From Mycolicibacterium tokaiense (GTDB taxonomy: Bacteria > Actinomycetota > Actinomycetes > Mycobacteriales > Mycobacteriaceae): a stretch of 64,000 bases of DNA. A program made the position numbers and the translations under genes. Positions 43,403-52,413 of the stretch are shown here, piece after piece (position 1 is the stretch's first letter; every line of letters begins with the position of its first letter). The notes under the pieces are model-generated. The model did no database searches, had not been told where the DNA came from, and worked only from the letters and a program-made list of their open reading frames with translations. The stretch spans positions 558,001 to 622,000 of the forward strand of contig NZ_AP022600.1 in the NCBI RefSeq assembly GCF_010725885.1, given 5' to 3'.

Positions 43403-44254
43403 CCGCAGCCGCAGCGCGGCGGCGGTCGCCGGGCCGACCACTCCGTCAGCTCTCAGTCCTGTTGTGCGGCGCTGGAACTCGCGGACCGCGGCCTCGGTCT
43501 GCGGGCCGAAGATGCCGTCGATCTGCAGCTCGCCGGCGTACTGCGCGTAGGCGTTTTTGAGCCTGCGCTGCAGTTCGGCCACCTGTGGGCCCGTCGAACC
43601 GCGGAACAACAGCACGTCGGCGTACTCCCCCACGGGAACCGGGGGCCGGGGCGTCGGCGCGGGATCGACAAGCGCACCGATTCGTCGTGCGATGTCCGCG
43701 CGCAACGTGTCCATGTCGATGGCGCCGGGGTCCCACTTGCCCTGCGCGCGGCCCGCATACTCCTTGTGCCCGATCGTGCGCGACGACCCCTGGCCCAGCC
43801 GACGGTGGATGGCCGCACAACACCGCACCAGCGCGGTGTACTGCGTCTCGGGCCAGTTGTGGCGATGTGACGCCGACGGCGCCGTACCGCTGTTGGCGCA
43901 CTCGATCCCGATGGTGTGCCAGTTGCCCATGTTGGTGGGCAACCAGGGGTACATCCCCACACCGGCGTGCCAGGCCACCCCGGCGGCCACCACGGTGACC
44001 ACGCCGTCACGCGCGATGTGCAGGGCGGACAGCGGTCCGTCCAGACCCGGCCTGCCCCCGGCGATGGCGGCCGCAGTGGCGGTGTCGGAACCGGTGTGGT
44101 GCACCATCACCCCACGGATGTCTTTGAAGTCGCCGTGACCCCGCATGCGCCACCCGGGGTACTCCACCAGGTCAACCCCCTCGGCGCGTAGCACCTCGGC
44201 AAGCCAGGTGGGATCACCGATCCAGCGTGTCGTCGCGGCCACGCTGACCGACAC
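43382..44254 (-). CDS. N-acetylmuramoyl-L-alanine amidase with peptidoglycan-binding domain (phage-lysin-like)
   Basis: A 290-residue peptidoglycan amidase. The Amidase_2 domain shows the zinc ligands in MVHHTGSD and in the later GHKEYAGRAQGKWDPG, with ALHIARDG and AWHAG between them. The C-terminal ~70 residues are a PG_binding_1 domain (GPQVAELQRRL, IDGIFGPQTEAAVREFQ). It has no signal peptide, as expected for mycobacteriophage LysinA-type enzymes and a few chromosomal relatives. The start is uncertain between GTG codons at 44254 and 44242. No other phage genes are nearby. Confidence 0.88.
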   Translation of the reverse strand: MSVSVAATTRWIGDPTWLAEVLRAEGVDLVEYPGWRMRGHGDFKDIRGVMVHHTGSDTATAAAIAGGRPGLDGPLSALHIARDGVVTVVAAGVAWHAGVGMYPWLPTNMGNWHTIGIECANSGTAPSASHRHNWPETQYTALVRCCAAIHRRLGQGSSRTIGHKEYAGRAQGKWDPGAIDMDTLRADIARRIGALVDPAPTPRPPVPVGEYADVLLFRGSTGPQVAELQRRLKNAYAQYAGELQIDGIFGPQTEAAVREFQRRTTGLRADGVVGPATAAALRLRLVDTTD

Positions 44255-44275
44255 TACCGACGGTCAGAAGCCGGC

Positions 44276-45634
44276 TCAGCCGGCGAAGTGGGACTTGTAG
44301 ATCTGCCCGTGCACCCCGACCGTCCGGTCCACCACCTGCGAGACCGCGAAGTCCGCCGCCGCCGACAGGTAGGCATAGGCCGTGGCCCGGTCCATGCCCT
44401 GGTCCTGCTCCAGGAAGTCCAGCGCGTTGACCACAGCACGGCGCATCGCGATGTCCAGGTCGCTGCCCTGCTCATTGATCGACCCGTCGGGGTCGGACAA
44501 ACCGATGGGCACCCAGGCGTCCGCGGTTTCGGCGAAGGGGTACCGGTAAGCCACCGACGGCGCGTCACCGGATCCGGGTTTGCACACCGTCAGCCGGTAG
44601 GTGCCGCGCAACGAGCCCTCCATGGCGGTGAGCGCCACCTCGCCGTCGCCCATCGCCATGTGGGGATCGCCGACATAGAACAGCGCGCCCTCGGCGAACA
44701 CGGGGAGGTAGAACGTCGACCCCTCACCGAGCAGTTTGATGTCGATGTTGCCACCACCGAGCGTCGGAGGTATCGAATTGGCACTGGCAGCAACGGGATC
44801 GGTGTCCGGAGAGAAAGCCACGCCCATCATCCCCATGAAGGGGGTGAGCGGGAACCGCACCTGGGCGTTGCCGTAGCTCATGATGCCGTGACCGTCCTCG
44901 ACGGCGGTGAAGGTCGAGACGTTGCCGTACGCGGTGGGGTCCGGGCTGGGTCGGCCGTCGGTGGCGATCGGGGGCATCACCTCGGCATCGACGATCCCCG
45001 CCGGCGCGGCGCCGCCGGACGTGCGCCCGAGCGCTCCCTTGCCGTGCCTGCTGGAGACCACCCCGTAAGGCACCCGCGGAACCGCCTCCAGCGTCTCGAT
45101 TTTCAGCACATCACCGGGCGCGGCACCTTCGACGAACACCGGACCCGTGACGACGTGGGGGCCGTCCCTGTCGAAATTGCGCGGGGTCCGGGCGTAGTCG
45201 GCGGCGATGTCGATGGCGTCTTGGAGCACATCACCTTCGGCCACGCCCTGGGCTCCGAAGTACTCCACCGGATTGCGGCCCTGGTCTTCGAGAATGCCTT
45301 CGTGGGACACCGCGTCGACGGTCACGGTCTCACCGCTGCGCATCGTCATCACCGGCGCTGCATGCACATTGGGGACATACCCCCACAACACCTCATCCGG
45401 CAGCGACTGCAGGTAGTGATCTCCGCTGACGTCTCCCTGACCGGGTTGCAGGACGGTGAAACCCTCGGTCCCGCCGGCGGGGGCCGCAGGGGACGCACCG
45501 GGGCTGGAACTCCCGGACCCGCAGGCCGTCGCCACCGACGCGCCCGCTCCGACTGCCGCGACAACGCGGACGAAATCTCTCCTACCGATCCCGTGGAGCA
45601 GAGTAGTTGCTGCACTGCGGGCGAATTCGTTCAT
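44276..45634 (-). CDS. Tat-exported acetamidase/formamidase lipoprotein
   Basis: A 452-residue protein of the acetamidase/formamidase (FmdA_AmdA) family, which hydrolyses short amides to ammonia and acid; family blocks include FVEGAAPGDVLKIE and VGDPHMAMGDGEVALTAMEG. The N-terminus holds a twin-arginine motif RRDFVR (18-23) followed by a hydrophobic run and the lipobox ATAC with Cys38, so it should be exported folded and anchored outside the cell. Cytosolic enzymes of this family lack such a leader. It stands alone between the amidase and a thioesterase. Confidence 0.87.
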   Translation of the reverse strand: MNEFARSAATTLLHGIGRRDFVRVVAAVGAGASVATACGSGSSSPGASPAAPAGGTEGFTVLQPGQGDVSGDHYLQSLPDEVLWGYVPNVHAAPVMTMRSGETVTVDAVSHEGILEDQGRNPVEYFGAQGVAEGDVLQDAIDIAADYARTPRNFDRDGPHVVTGPVFVEGAAPGDVLKIETLEAVPRVPYGVVSSRHGKGALGRTSGGAAPAGIVDAEVMPPIATDGRPSPDPTAYGNVSTFTAVEDGHGIMSYGNAQVRFPLTPFMGMMGVAFSPDTDPVAASANSIPPTLGGGNIDIKLLGEGSTFYLPVFAEGALFYVGDPHMAMGDGEVALTAMEGSLRGTYRLTVCKPGSGDAPSVAYRYPFAETADAWVPIGLSDPDGSINEQGSDLDIAMRRAVVNALDFLEQDQGMDRATAYAYLSAAADFAVSQVVDRTVGVHGQIYKSHFAG

Positions 45635-45712
45635 CGGACCTCCGTGTCGTCGGTCCGCCCGAAGCTACCGATGCGATGTTGCGACGGTATTGCCCCTGGG
45701 AAAACCGGCAGT

Positions 45713-46525
45713 TCAGCGGGTCCGAGTGGGGAAGGGGTCGTCGGCGAAGTCGATCTGGGCGCCCGGATTGCTCACCGCGGTCACCAGACCCGTGCCGAAG
45801 GCACCGTCCCGATCGAACAGGGTGGCTGCGCCCACCGCAATGCCGTCGGCAGCCCAGTGCGAATCGGCCTCCAGTCCGATCCAGTCATCCACGGGTAGCC
45901 GGGACAGCGCCACAGTGAGGTCGCCGTTGATGTAGCCCACTCCGGCGGTGCCCAGGTTGGTCACCAGGCTGGTGCCCTCGGCGGTCATCGCCGCCCGAAC
46001 GAACGGTGAGCTCGGGGCGTCGTCCACCACGTCGATGGTGCGATTGAACGTGCGTTTGCGGTCGGCGTTCTGATGATCGGCGATGGCGGAAGTCCAGCCC
46101 AGCGCGTCGCTGCCGATGTTGATCCCCGGCGCCTCGTCGAGCTGCGGCGGGATGCTGAAGTGCGACGGCCGCACCCACTCCGTGCCGCGCGGCGCCTCGG
46201 CCCGGCGGTACTGCACCAGCACTGCACGCGCCACCGGGACGCCGTCCTGGGTCAGTTCACACTCGGAGTTGCGCACGCGGCGACCGTCGCGGATCAGCTC
46301 GGTCTTGGCGATGGTGGGTACCCCGCGGGCCGCTTTGAACAGGTCCACGGTCAGCCGCGCGGGGAGGAACTCGTCGAGGCCGTAGCACCCCTCCAGGACG
46401 TGCGCAGCCAGCCCCACCACAGCGGGCCCGTTGAGGTGATCCGGGCCCCAGTGACTCTGCGCGTACTCGGTGGGCTGGAAGCGGTCCTGGTCGAGACGCT
46501 GGAAGTGGAAGCGGGGCTGGCTCAT
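45713..46525 (-). CDS. Acyl-CoA thioesterase family protein (double hot-dog, TesB-like)
   Basis: A 270-residue protein with the two-hot-dog layout of TesB-type acyl-CoA thioesterases. An N-terminal half ends in EYAQSHWGPDHLNGPAV and a C-terminal half contains NGDLTVALSRLPVDDWIGL and HWAADGIAVGAATLFDRDG, the usual closing block in mycobacterial members. The ATG at 46525 begins MSQPRFHFQ; a longer frame enters the divergent CobW gene's promoter. It probably frees acids from acyl-CoA; the substrate is unknown. Confidence 0.85.
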   Translation of the reverse strand: MSQPRFHFQRLDQDRFQPTEYAQSHWGPDHLNGPAVVGLAAHVLEGCYGLDEFLPARLTVDLFKAARGVPTIAKTELIRDGRRVRNSECELTQDGVPVARAVLVQYRRAEAPRGTEWVRPSHFSIPPQLDEAPGINIGSDALGWTSAIADHQNADRKRTFNRTIDVVDDAPSSPFVRAAMTAEGTSLVTNLGTAGVGYINGDLTVALSRLPVDDWIGLEADSHWAADGIAVGAATLFDRDGAFGTGLVTAVSNPGAQIDFADDPFPTRTR

Positions 46526-46595
46526 TTCCGCATCGTCGCACAGCGGCCGACGGGGGGTCTCGGCGGCCGCAGCGGCAGCGGTAGAGTGCCCGGTC

Positions 46596-47606
46596 GTGCC
46601 ACCGATCCCCGTCATCGCCGTCACGGGCTACCTGGGTGCGGGTAAGACCAGCCTGCTGAACCACGTGCTGCGGACACCGCACGCACGGATAGGTGTGGTG
46701 GTCAACGACTTCGGCGACATCAACGTCGACGCCGGGCTGGTCAGCGGCCAGGTGGACGAACCCGCGTCGATTGCGGGCGGCTGCATCTGTTGCCTACCTG
46801 ACGACGGTGAACTGGATGCGGCACTGGCCCGTCTCGCCGATCCGAAGTTGCGGCTGGACGCCATCATCGTCGAGGCCAGCGGCCTGGCCGATCCGGTGTC
46901 CATCGCGCGGATGGTCGGGTTCAGTGGGGTGAGCGGGGTCCGTGACGGCGGCGTGGTGGACGTGGTGGACGCGGTGAACCATGCCGACCGGGTGGACGAC
47001 GGCGGTATCCCGCCGGCCCGCTACGGCGCGGCCACCCTGGTGGTGGTCAACAAGTTGGACCTGGTCCCGGAATCGGATCGGGACGCGGTGGTCCGGCACA
47101 TCGAATCCCGCGTGCGTCAACGCAACCCGCGCGCTCAGGTGGTGGGCGCCGTGGATGGGCGGATCGATCCGTCGCTGCTGTACGACGTGGCCTCGGCACA
47201 GGACGAGTCGGGCCAATTGTCCTTTCGCGATGTTCTTTTCGAGGCCGAGACGCAGACACACGACCACGTGCACGCGGATGCGGTCACCGTCACCAGCTCC
47301 GGCGACGTGGACCCCCTGGCCTTGGTGGAGCTCCTGGAGAACCCGCCGCCGGGCGTCTACCGCATGAAGGGCACCGTCGCCGTGCGACAGCGCTCGGCCC
47401 GTCGCAGACTCGACGTCAACGTCGTCGGTTCGGCGGTGCACGTCGCCCGGGCGTCCTCACGCACCCCGGCCAACTGCCTGGTGGCCATCGGTATGCATCT
47501 GGACACCCCCGCGGTGCGGGCCGCGGTGACCGCGGCCCTGCGTCCCACCACCGCACCGCCGTCGGCGGCTGCGGCCCGCCGGCTCCAGCGGCACCTGCAC
47601 AGCTGA
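46596..47606 (+). CDS. CobW/COG0523 family GTP-dependent metallochaperone
   Basis: A 336-residue G3E GTPase. The P-loop is GYLGAGKTS (11-19), the metal-binding motif GGCICC gives Cys63, Cys65 and Cys66, and NKLDL is the guanine-specificity motif. A His-containing stretch (HDHVHADAV) between the GTPase and the CobW C-terminal domain could also bind metal. Members deliver zinc or other metals to target proteins; no zinc-repressor site was recognised here. The GTG at 46596 follows a TAGAGT -10-like box by eight bases. Confidence 0.9.
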   Translation: MPPIPVIAVTGYLGAGKTSLLNHVLRTPHARIGVVVNDFGDINVDAGLVSGQVDEPASIAGGCICCLPDDGELDAALARLADPKLRLDAIIVEASGLADPVSIARMVGFSGVSGVRDGGVVDVVDAVNHADRVDDGGIPPARYGAATLVVVNKLDLVPESDRDAVVRHIESRVRQRNPRAQVVGAVDGRIDPSLLYDVASAQDESGQLSFRDVLFEAETQTHDHVHADAVTVTSSGDVDPLALVELLENPPPGVYRMKGTVAVRQRSARRRLDVNVVGSAVHVARASSRTPANCLVAIGMHLDTPAVRAAVTAALRPTTAPPSAAAARRLQRHLHS

Positions 47607-47617
47607 CCACCACCCCG

Positions 47618-47675
47618 CGAGCAGACGCGAACTCGGGTGATGTGTGACCACATCACCCGAGTTCGCGTCTGCTCG
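47618..47675. terminator. Perfect 27-bp hairpin between converging genes
   Basis: Arms 47618-47644 and 47649-47675 are exact inverted repeats around a four-base loop, begin 12 bases after the CobW-like stop, and end eight bases before the amidohydrolase stop. The symmetry and position fit a bidirectional terminator; there is no T-run on either strand. Confidence 0.75.
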
Positions 47676-47682
47676 GCATGGG

Positions 47683-49203
47683 TCAGTTGAGCCAGCACTC
47701 TCCGCGGCCGCTGTAACGGTCCATGGAGGTGCGGCGGTCCATCACGGCCGCATACTGCCGGTCGAAGGCGGGCAGCAGCGCCCGGTTCAACGACTCCAGC
47801 CGGTCCTGCCAGCTCCGCAACTCCGGCCCGCGAGCCTGGAGCTCGGCGAGCACCGCCCGTTCGTCGATGGTGGTCAGGGTGTTGTCCTGCAACACGATTC
47901 GGCCGTCCACCATCACCATGTCGATCGACGACCCGTTCTCGGAGTACACCAGGTGCAGCTCGGGGTTGTTGCGCGGGGTGAACGCCAGCGAGTTCATGTC
48001 ATAGAACACCAGGTCAGCGCGCTTGCCCACCTCGATGCTGCCCACGGTGTCGCCCAGCCGTGCCGAACGGGCGCCCCCGAGGGTGCCCGCCGTCAACACC
48101 TCAGCCGCGGTGGGCCACTGCCGGTAGTCCGGGCCGGTGACCTTGTGCAGCAGGGCCGCCGCCTTGACGGCCTCGGACATCCTGGCGGTGTCGCTGCTGG
48201 ACATCCCGTCGGTGCCGATGCCCAGGTTCACCCCCGCGTCGAGGTACCTGCGCCACGGCGCGATCCCGGAGCCGAGCTTGAGGTTGGAGATGGGGTTGTG
48301 CGACACCGACGCCCCCGTGTCGACCAGGACGTCGATGTCGGAGTCGGTCATCCAGATGCCGTGGGCCATGGTCACGCGCTCACTCAGTACGCCCAGGGAA
48401 TGGAGGTACTCGACCATGGTCTTGCCGTAGAACTCGGCACCGGTCACCGCCTGGGTCCGGGTTTCCAGGACGTGGATGTGGAATTCGAGGTCGAACTCCG
48501 CCGCCAGCCCGTCGATTTCGGCCAGCAGCTCCGGTGAACACCGTTGCGGCGCAGAGGGTCCGACCATGAAGCGCAGCCGCCCTTGCGCGTAGTCGGCGTA
48601 GCGCTGCGCCGACGACCGGGCGTAGGACAGGTACTCGTCGTCGGCGACCACGGCCAGGGCGTCGAGTTCGCGGCGCAGACCGGGTTCCAGCGCGTCCGCC
48701 AGGAACGGGAAGTGTTCCACGAACGGCCGGTCCATCACGTGCCCGGAGACATTGGCGCGGATCCCGATGTCGCGGTAGGCCTCGAAGACCGCGGCCAATT
48801 GGTCCTCGGTCTGCCCGGGGATCTCGAGCACGTCGTCCACCAGGGTGGTCACCCCGTTGCGCAGCGATTCGATGGCCACCAACTGGGAGCGCAGCCGGAT
48901 CAGGTCCGGCGCCAGCGGCGCCAGCCCCAGCACCGGGTAGCTCAGCAGCATCCAGTGCTCCAGCGGCAGGTTGTCCAGCCGCGCCCGGAACAATGCCTCC
49001 CAGGAGTGGGTGTGGGCGTTGACGTAGCCGGGCACCACCAGGCGGTCGCGGCCGTCGAGCACCGTCTCTCCGGGTTGGGCGTCGAGAGTGGCTGCGACGG
49101 CGGTGATCTCACCGTCGATGATCCGGATGGAGCGGGTGAGCGGGGTGGCCCCGGTGGCGGCGTCCATGGTCAGGACGGTTGCCCCCTGGATCAGGTAGTT
49201 CAT
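47683..49203 (-). CDS. Amidohydrolase of the chlorohydrolase/cytosine-deaminase type
   Basis: A 506-residue metal-dependent deaminase or dechlorinase. The metal ligands are visible as H64 and H66 (NAHTHSWEA), the later His in FHIHVLET and MAHGIWM, and the Asp in IGTDGMSSSD, all in the usual order of the AtzA/TrzN/guanine-deaminase group. The ATG overlaps the stop of the upstream NCS1 permease by four bases, so permease and enzyme are translated together. The substrate is probably an imported nitrogen heterocycle, but which one cannot be told. Confidence 0.88.
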   Translation of the reverse strand: MNYLIQGATVLTMDAATGATPLTRSIRIIDGEITAVAATLDAQPGETVLDGRDRLVVPGYVNAHTHSWEALFRARLDNLPLEHWMLLSYPVLGLAPLAPDLIRLRSQLVAIESLRNGVTTLVDDVLEIPGQTEDQLAAVFEAYRDIGIRANVSGHVMDRPFVEHFPFLADALEPGLRRELDALAVVADDEYLSYARSSAQRYADYAQGRLRFMVGPSAPQRCSPELLAEIDGLAAEFDLEFHIHVLETRTQAVTGAEFYGKTMVEYLHSLGVLSERVTMAHGIWMTDSDIDVLVDTGASVSHNPISNLKLGSGIAPWRRYLDAGVNLGIGTDGMSSSDTARMSEAVKAAALLHKVTGPDYRQWPTAAEVLTAGTLGGARSARLGDTVGSIEVGKRADLVFYDMNSLAFTPRNNPELHLVYSENGSSIDMVMVDGRIVLQDNTLTTIDERAVLAELQARGPELRSWQDRLESLNRALLPAFDRQYAAVMDRRTSMDRYSGRGECWLN

Positions 49204-50612
49204 CGGATCACCTTGTTGAGTGCGAGGTAACTCAGCGCCGCCGCGGTGCCACCGGCCAGCCAGGAAAGGTCGATGCCGCCCATCGCCGCGGCCACCGGAC
49301 CCTGCAGCACGGGCAGCAGCCCGTACATGCACATCCAGGTGCAGACGATGCCGATGGCCAGCGCGATCAGAGCGGCGGGTCGCACCGCGGGCACCAGGCC
49401 GGCCTCGGCGGGGGCCACCAGCGCCTGCGGGTCGACCTGCTGACGCGCGATGACGAAGTAGTGCACCAGCACCACCGCGGCCCAGGGTGACAGCCAACCC
49501 ACGATGCCGATGAGCCAGGCGTCGATGGTGGCAGCGAAGTCCCCGTTGAGGACGAACACCACCACCACCCCCATCGCCACCACACCGATGATGATGTTGA
49601 GCACCCGCCGGTCGATGCGGATGTCGAGGGCCTGGGTGGACACCGTGCAGGTGTAGATGTTGAGGATGTTGGTGGCCAGCGGGCCATGCACCACCAGCAG
49701 CAGCACCGGGATCGCCAGCACCCCGTAGGCGTCGACGATGATCTCGCCGGGATCGGTCGACGAGCTCAAGGTGGCCAGCGTGGCGCCCAGCGCCCCGAGC
49801 CAGACCACCGGGATGAACTGTCCCAACGCGCTGGCCAGGAACAGTTTGCGCGACGAGACCGAGGTGGAGACGAACCGGGAGTAGTCACCCGCGTAGCCCA
49901 ACCAGGTGATGCCCCAACCGATTCCGATCGCGGTCATGACACCGGTCACGGCAGCGAGGTGCTCGCCGGTGGTCAGGGCCGGGTCACCGGTGTACCCCCA
50001 CTGGACGTCGAGGCCGAACCAGGCCACCAGCGTCATCGCCACCAACACCAGGACGGTCGGGGGCACGGTCCAGCGTTCGAAGGCCGAGATCACCCGGTAG
50101 CCGAACCAGGCGATGACCACCTGGATCACCATGATGATCGCCGCCACCGCGATACGCGGCGCCGCCGAACTGTTCTCGGGGTCCACCAGGCCGATGCGCC
50201 CCAGCAGCGCCATCACCAGGTCCAGGACGATCCAGGTGTTGACCGCGCACCAGCCCATGCACACGATCGACTGGACCGCGGCGGGGACGTAGGCGCCGCG
50301 GCGGCCGAAGACCGCGCGCGAGAGCACCATGCCGGTGACACCGGTACGTTGCCCGATGACCACGAAGATGCCGAACAGCGACATGCCGATGGCGTTGCCC
50401 ACCGCCAGCACCGCGATGGTCTCGAACAGGCCGAGACCCATCGACACCCCGAGCGCGCCCAGCACCCAGTTGATCGGCGCGATGTTGGCGCCCGCCCAGA
50501 TCCAGAACTGGCCGCGCACATCGGTGGTGCGCATGGATTCGGGGATGACGGCGAGTTCGGATTCGAGATGGTCGGCGTCGGGTGTCGATGTACCCGCGGA
50601 GACAGCTGACAT
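49200..50612 (-). CDS. NCS1-family nucleobase/hydantoin permease
   Basis: A 470-residue transporter with about twelve membrane helices. FWIWAGANIAPINWVLGALG and GWGITWLGYAGDYSRF are typical of the purine-cytosine-hydantoin (NCS1) family of cation symporters. It is translation-coupled (ATGA) to the amidohydrolase and divergent from a PucR-type regulator, a layout seen in uptake-and-use operons for nitrogen heterocycles. The ATG at 50612 begins MSAVSAG; a longer upstream frame overlaps the regulator. Confidence 0.9.
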   Translation of the reverse strand: MSAVSAGTSTPDADHLESELAVIPESMRTTDVRGQFWIWAGANIAPINWVLGALGVSMGLGLFETIAVLAVGNAIGMSLFGIFVVIGQRTGVTGMVLSRAVFGRRGAYVPAAVQSIVCMGWCAVNTWIVLDLVMALLGRIGLVDPENSSAAPRIAVAAIIMVIQVVIAWFGYRVISAFERWTVPPTVLVLVAMTLVAWFGLDVQWGYTGDPALTTGEHLAAVTGVMTAIGIGWGITWLGYAGDYSRFVSTSVSSRKLFLASALGQFIPVVWLGALGATLATLSSSTDPGEIIVDAYGVLAIPVLLLVVHGPLATNILNIYTCTVSTQALDIRIDRRVLNIIIGVVAMGVVVVFVLNGDFAATIDAWLIGIVGWLSPWAAVVLVHYFVIARQQVDPQALVAPAEAGLVPAVRPAALIALAIGIVCTWMCMYGLLPVLQGPVAAAMGGIDLSWLAGGTAAALSYLALNKVIR

Positions 50613-50698
50613 AGAGGTTCCTGTTCCATCGAGGTGGAGGGAGACGGGCCGCGACGCTGCGTTGACTCCATCCTCTGGGCATCCAACTCCAGAAGGTG

Positions 50699-50724
50699 AT
50701 AGACATTCTGTCCATAGATTCTGT
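50699..50724. promoter_or_regulatory. Direct repeats between the NCS1 permease and PucR genes
   Basis: ATAGACATTCTGT (50699-50711) and ATAGATTCTGT (50714-50724) are two tandem copies that share ATAGA and ATTCTGT, and GACATTCTGTC is itself a small palindrome. In the divergent promoter region, they are the best candidate operator for the PucR regulator. Confidence 0.5.
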
Positions 50725-50754
50725 TGTTGTGTATAGCTTTGGTCGAGGTGTCGG

Positions 50755-52278
50755 ATGCTGCCCCCACAGTCCACACTGACTTTGCGCGATGTGCTCGACG
50801 ACCCGGCCCTCTTCGCGGCACGGCCGCAGGTGCTGGCCGGATGGGACCGGCTGGACACCGAGATCCGCTGGGTGCACACCAGCGAGGTGCTCGACATCGC
50901 GGAGTTGCTCAGCGGCGGCGAGTTACTGCTGGTCGCGGGGGTCATCCTCGGTGACTCGACGGCCGCGCAGTTACGCGCCTACGTCGACTCGCTGGCCGAC
51001 GCCGGGGCCGCCGGACTGGCGGTGGAGCGTCCCCGCGTGGGCACCATCCCGGCCGCGCTGGTGGAACGGGCCGGTGCGCGGGTGTTCCCGCTGATCGAAC
51101 TCACCGAGGTGGTGCGCTTCGTCGAGGTCACCCGCGCCGTCAACAGCCGTCTGGTGAACGAGTCGGTGCGCGCGCTGCATTTCAACGACGAGGTGACGCA
51201 TCTGCTGGCCGGGGTGCTGGCCGCACAGGGCGATCTCGATGACATGGTGGCGGCGTTGCGTGATCTCAGCGGGTGCTCCCTGGTGGTGCGCTCAGCCTCC
51301 GGCGCGGTGCTGGCTTCGGCGGAGGTCGACGGTGCACGCCCGCGCGGGTACGCACACGTGGCCGCCATCGAGTCCGCCGGCGTCACGATCGCCACCCTCG
51401 AGGTGCTGCCCCGCGCGGGCGTGGATCTGCAGATGGTGACCGCTGTGTGCCGGCGGGCGCCGGAATCGCTGGCGCTGGCCCTGCTGCGATGGCGTCCCCT
51501 CACCCGCTCGGATCAGCACCTGCGCGAGGTGTTCCGGCTGCTCATGCTCGCCGAGGACACCTCCCGCCCACCGGCGTTGCGCGCCGACACCCAGGCGGCG
51601 TTGCGGCGCGCGACCGGCGAGCTGGGATTCGCGCCGGGCGGGTGGTACGTAGCGGTGGTGGCGCTGTCCGTCGACGGGCCGTTGCAGGTGGCCGAACTGG
51701 CGGCCGCCCTGCACCGCGACGACCGGCCGGTGCTCTCGGAGATCCGCGACGGCAGACACCGCTCGATCGTGCGGTTCGACGGCCGCCGCGAGGCGGGCAC
51801 ACTCGCCGACGAACTGGTGGCCCAGCTGTATTCGTCACCGTTGCCCCGCGCCCTGCGTATCGGCGTCGCCGAACCCACCCGGGAACTGCCGGCGCTGGCG
51901 GAGGCCATGTCCGTCGCGGCGACGGCCGCCCATCTGGCCACCGAGACGGAGTTCGTGGGGTTGGCCCGGGACGTGGCCATCGATCACCTGCTCACGCAGC
52001 TCGATGCCAGCGCCGTCGACCGCTTCCTGCAGGCCGTGCTCGGCCCCCTGCTCACCACCGAACGCTCGACCGAGCTGGTCGCGACGCTGGCGATGCTGTT
52101 CCGTACGGGCTCCCGGGTGGCGGCGGCCAAGGAGCTCAACATCCATCGGCAGACCATGTACCAGCGACTGCACCGCATCGAGACGCTGCTCGGCCGTTCG
52201 ATTCACGACGCCTCCGGATCCACCGGCGCGTTGGCGGTGGCCGTCGAGCTGGCCACGGTGCGCCGCCGTCTGGGTTGA
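50755..52278 (+). CDS. PucR-family transcriptional regulator
   Basis: A 507-residue activator-type protein. It has an N-terminal PucR domain (LTLRDVLDDPALFAARPQVL through about residue 125), a middle GAF-like or GGDEF-related region and a C-terminal helix-turn-helix of the PucR/CdaR type (AAAKELNIHRQTMYQRLHRIETLLGR, about 458-483). The family responds to purine or related metabolites. Being divergent from the permease-amidohydrolase operon, it most likely controls that operon. GAGGTG lies before the ATG. Confidence 0.9.
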   Translation: MLPPQSTLTLRDVLDDPALFAARPQVLAGWDRLDTEIRWVHTSEVLDIAELLSGGELLLVAGVILGDSTAAQLRAYVDSLADAGAAGLAVERPRVGTIPAALVERAGARVFPLIELTEVVRFVEVTRAVNSRLVNESVRALHFNDEVTHLLAGVLAAQGDLDDMVAALRDLSGCSLVVRSASGAVLASAEVDGARPRGYAHVAAIESAGVTIATLEVLPRAGVDLQMVTAVCRRAPESLALALLRWRPLTRSDQHLREVFRLLMLAEDTSRPPALRADTQAALRRATGELGFAPGGWYVAVVALSVDGPLQVAELAAALHRDDRPVLSEIRDGRHRSIVRFDGRREAGTLADELVAQLYSSPLPRALRIGVAEPTRELPALAEAMSVAATAAHLATETEFVGLARDVAIDHLLTQLDASAVDRFLQAVLGPLLTTERSTELVATLAMLFRTGSRVAAAKELNIHRQTMYQRLHRIETLLGRSIHDASGSTGALAVAVELATVRRRLG

Positions 52279-52413
52279 ATGACATCAATGTTATTCACAG
52301 AATTTGCTGACGAGGCCACAGTGACGCCTGTGCAAATTTGACGAAACTGATGCGATTGTGTGACCCGTTAGGTACCGTATCGCCCGTCAGCAAACAATCG
52401 AAAGGAGGCCGGC

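Noticed and set aside
43382..44254. A prophage remnant suggested by the lysin-like amidase
   Set aside because: No integrase, structural gene, attachment site or tRNA lies nearby; neighbouring genes are ordinary mycobacterial ones.
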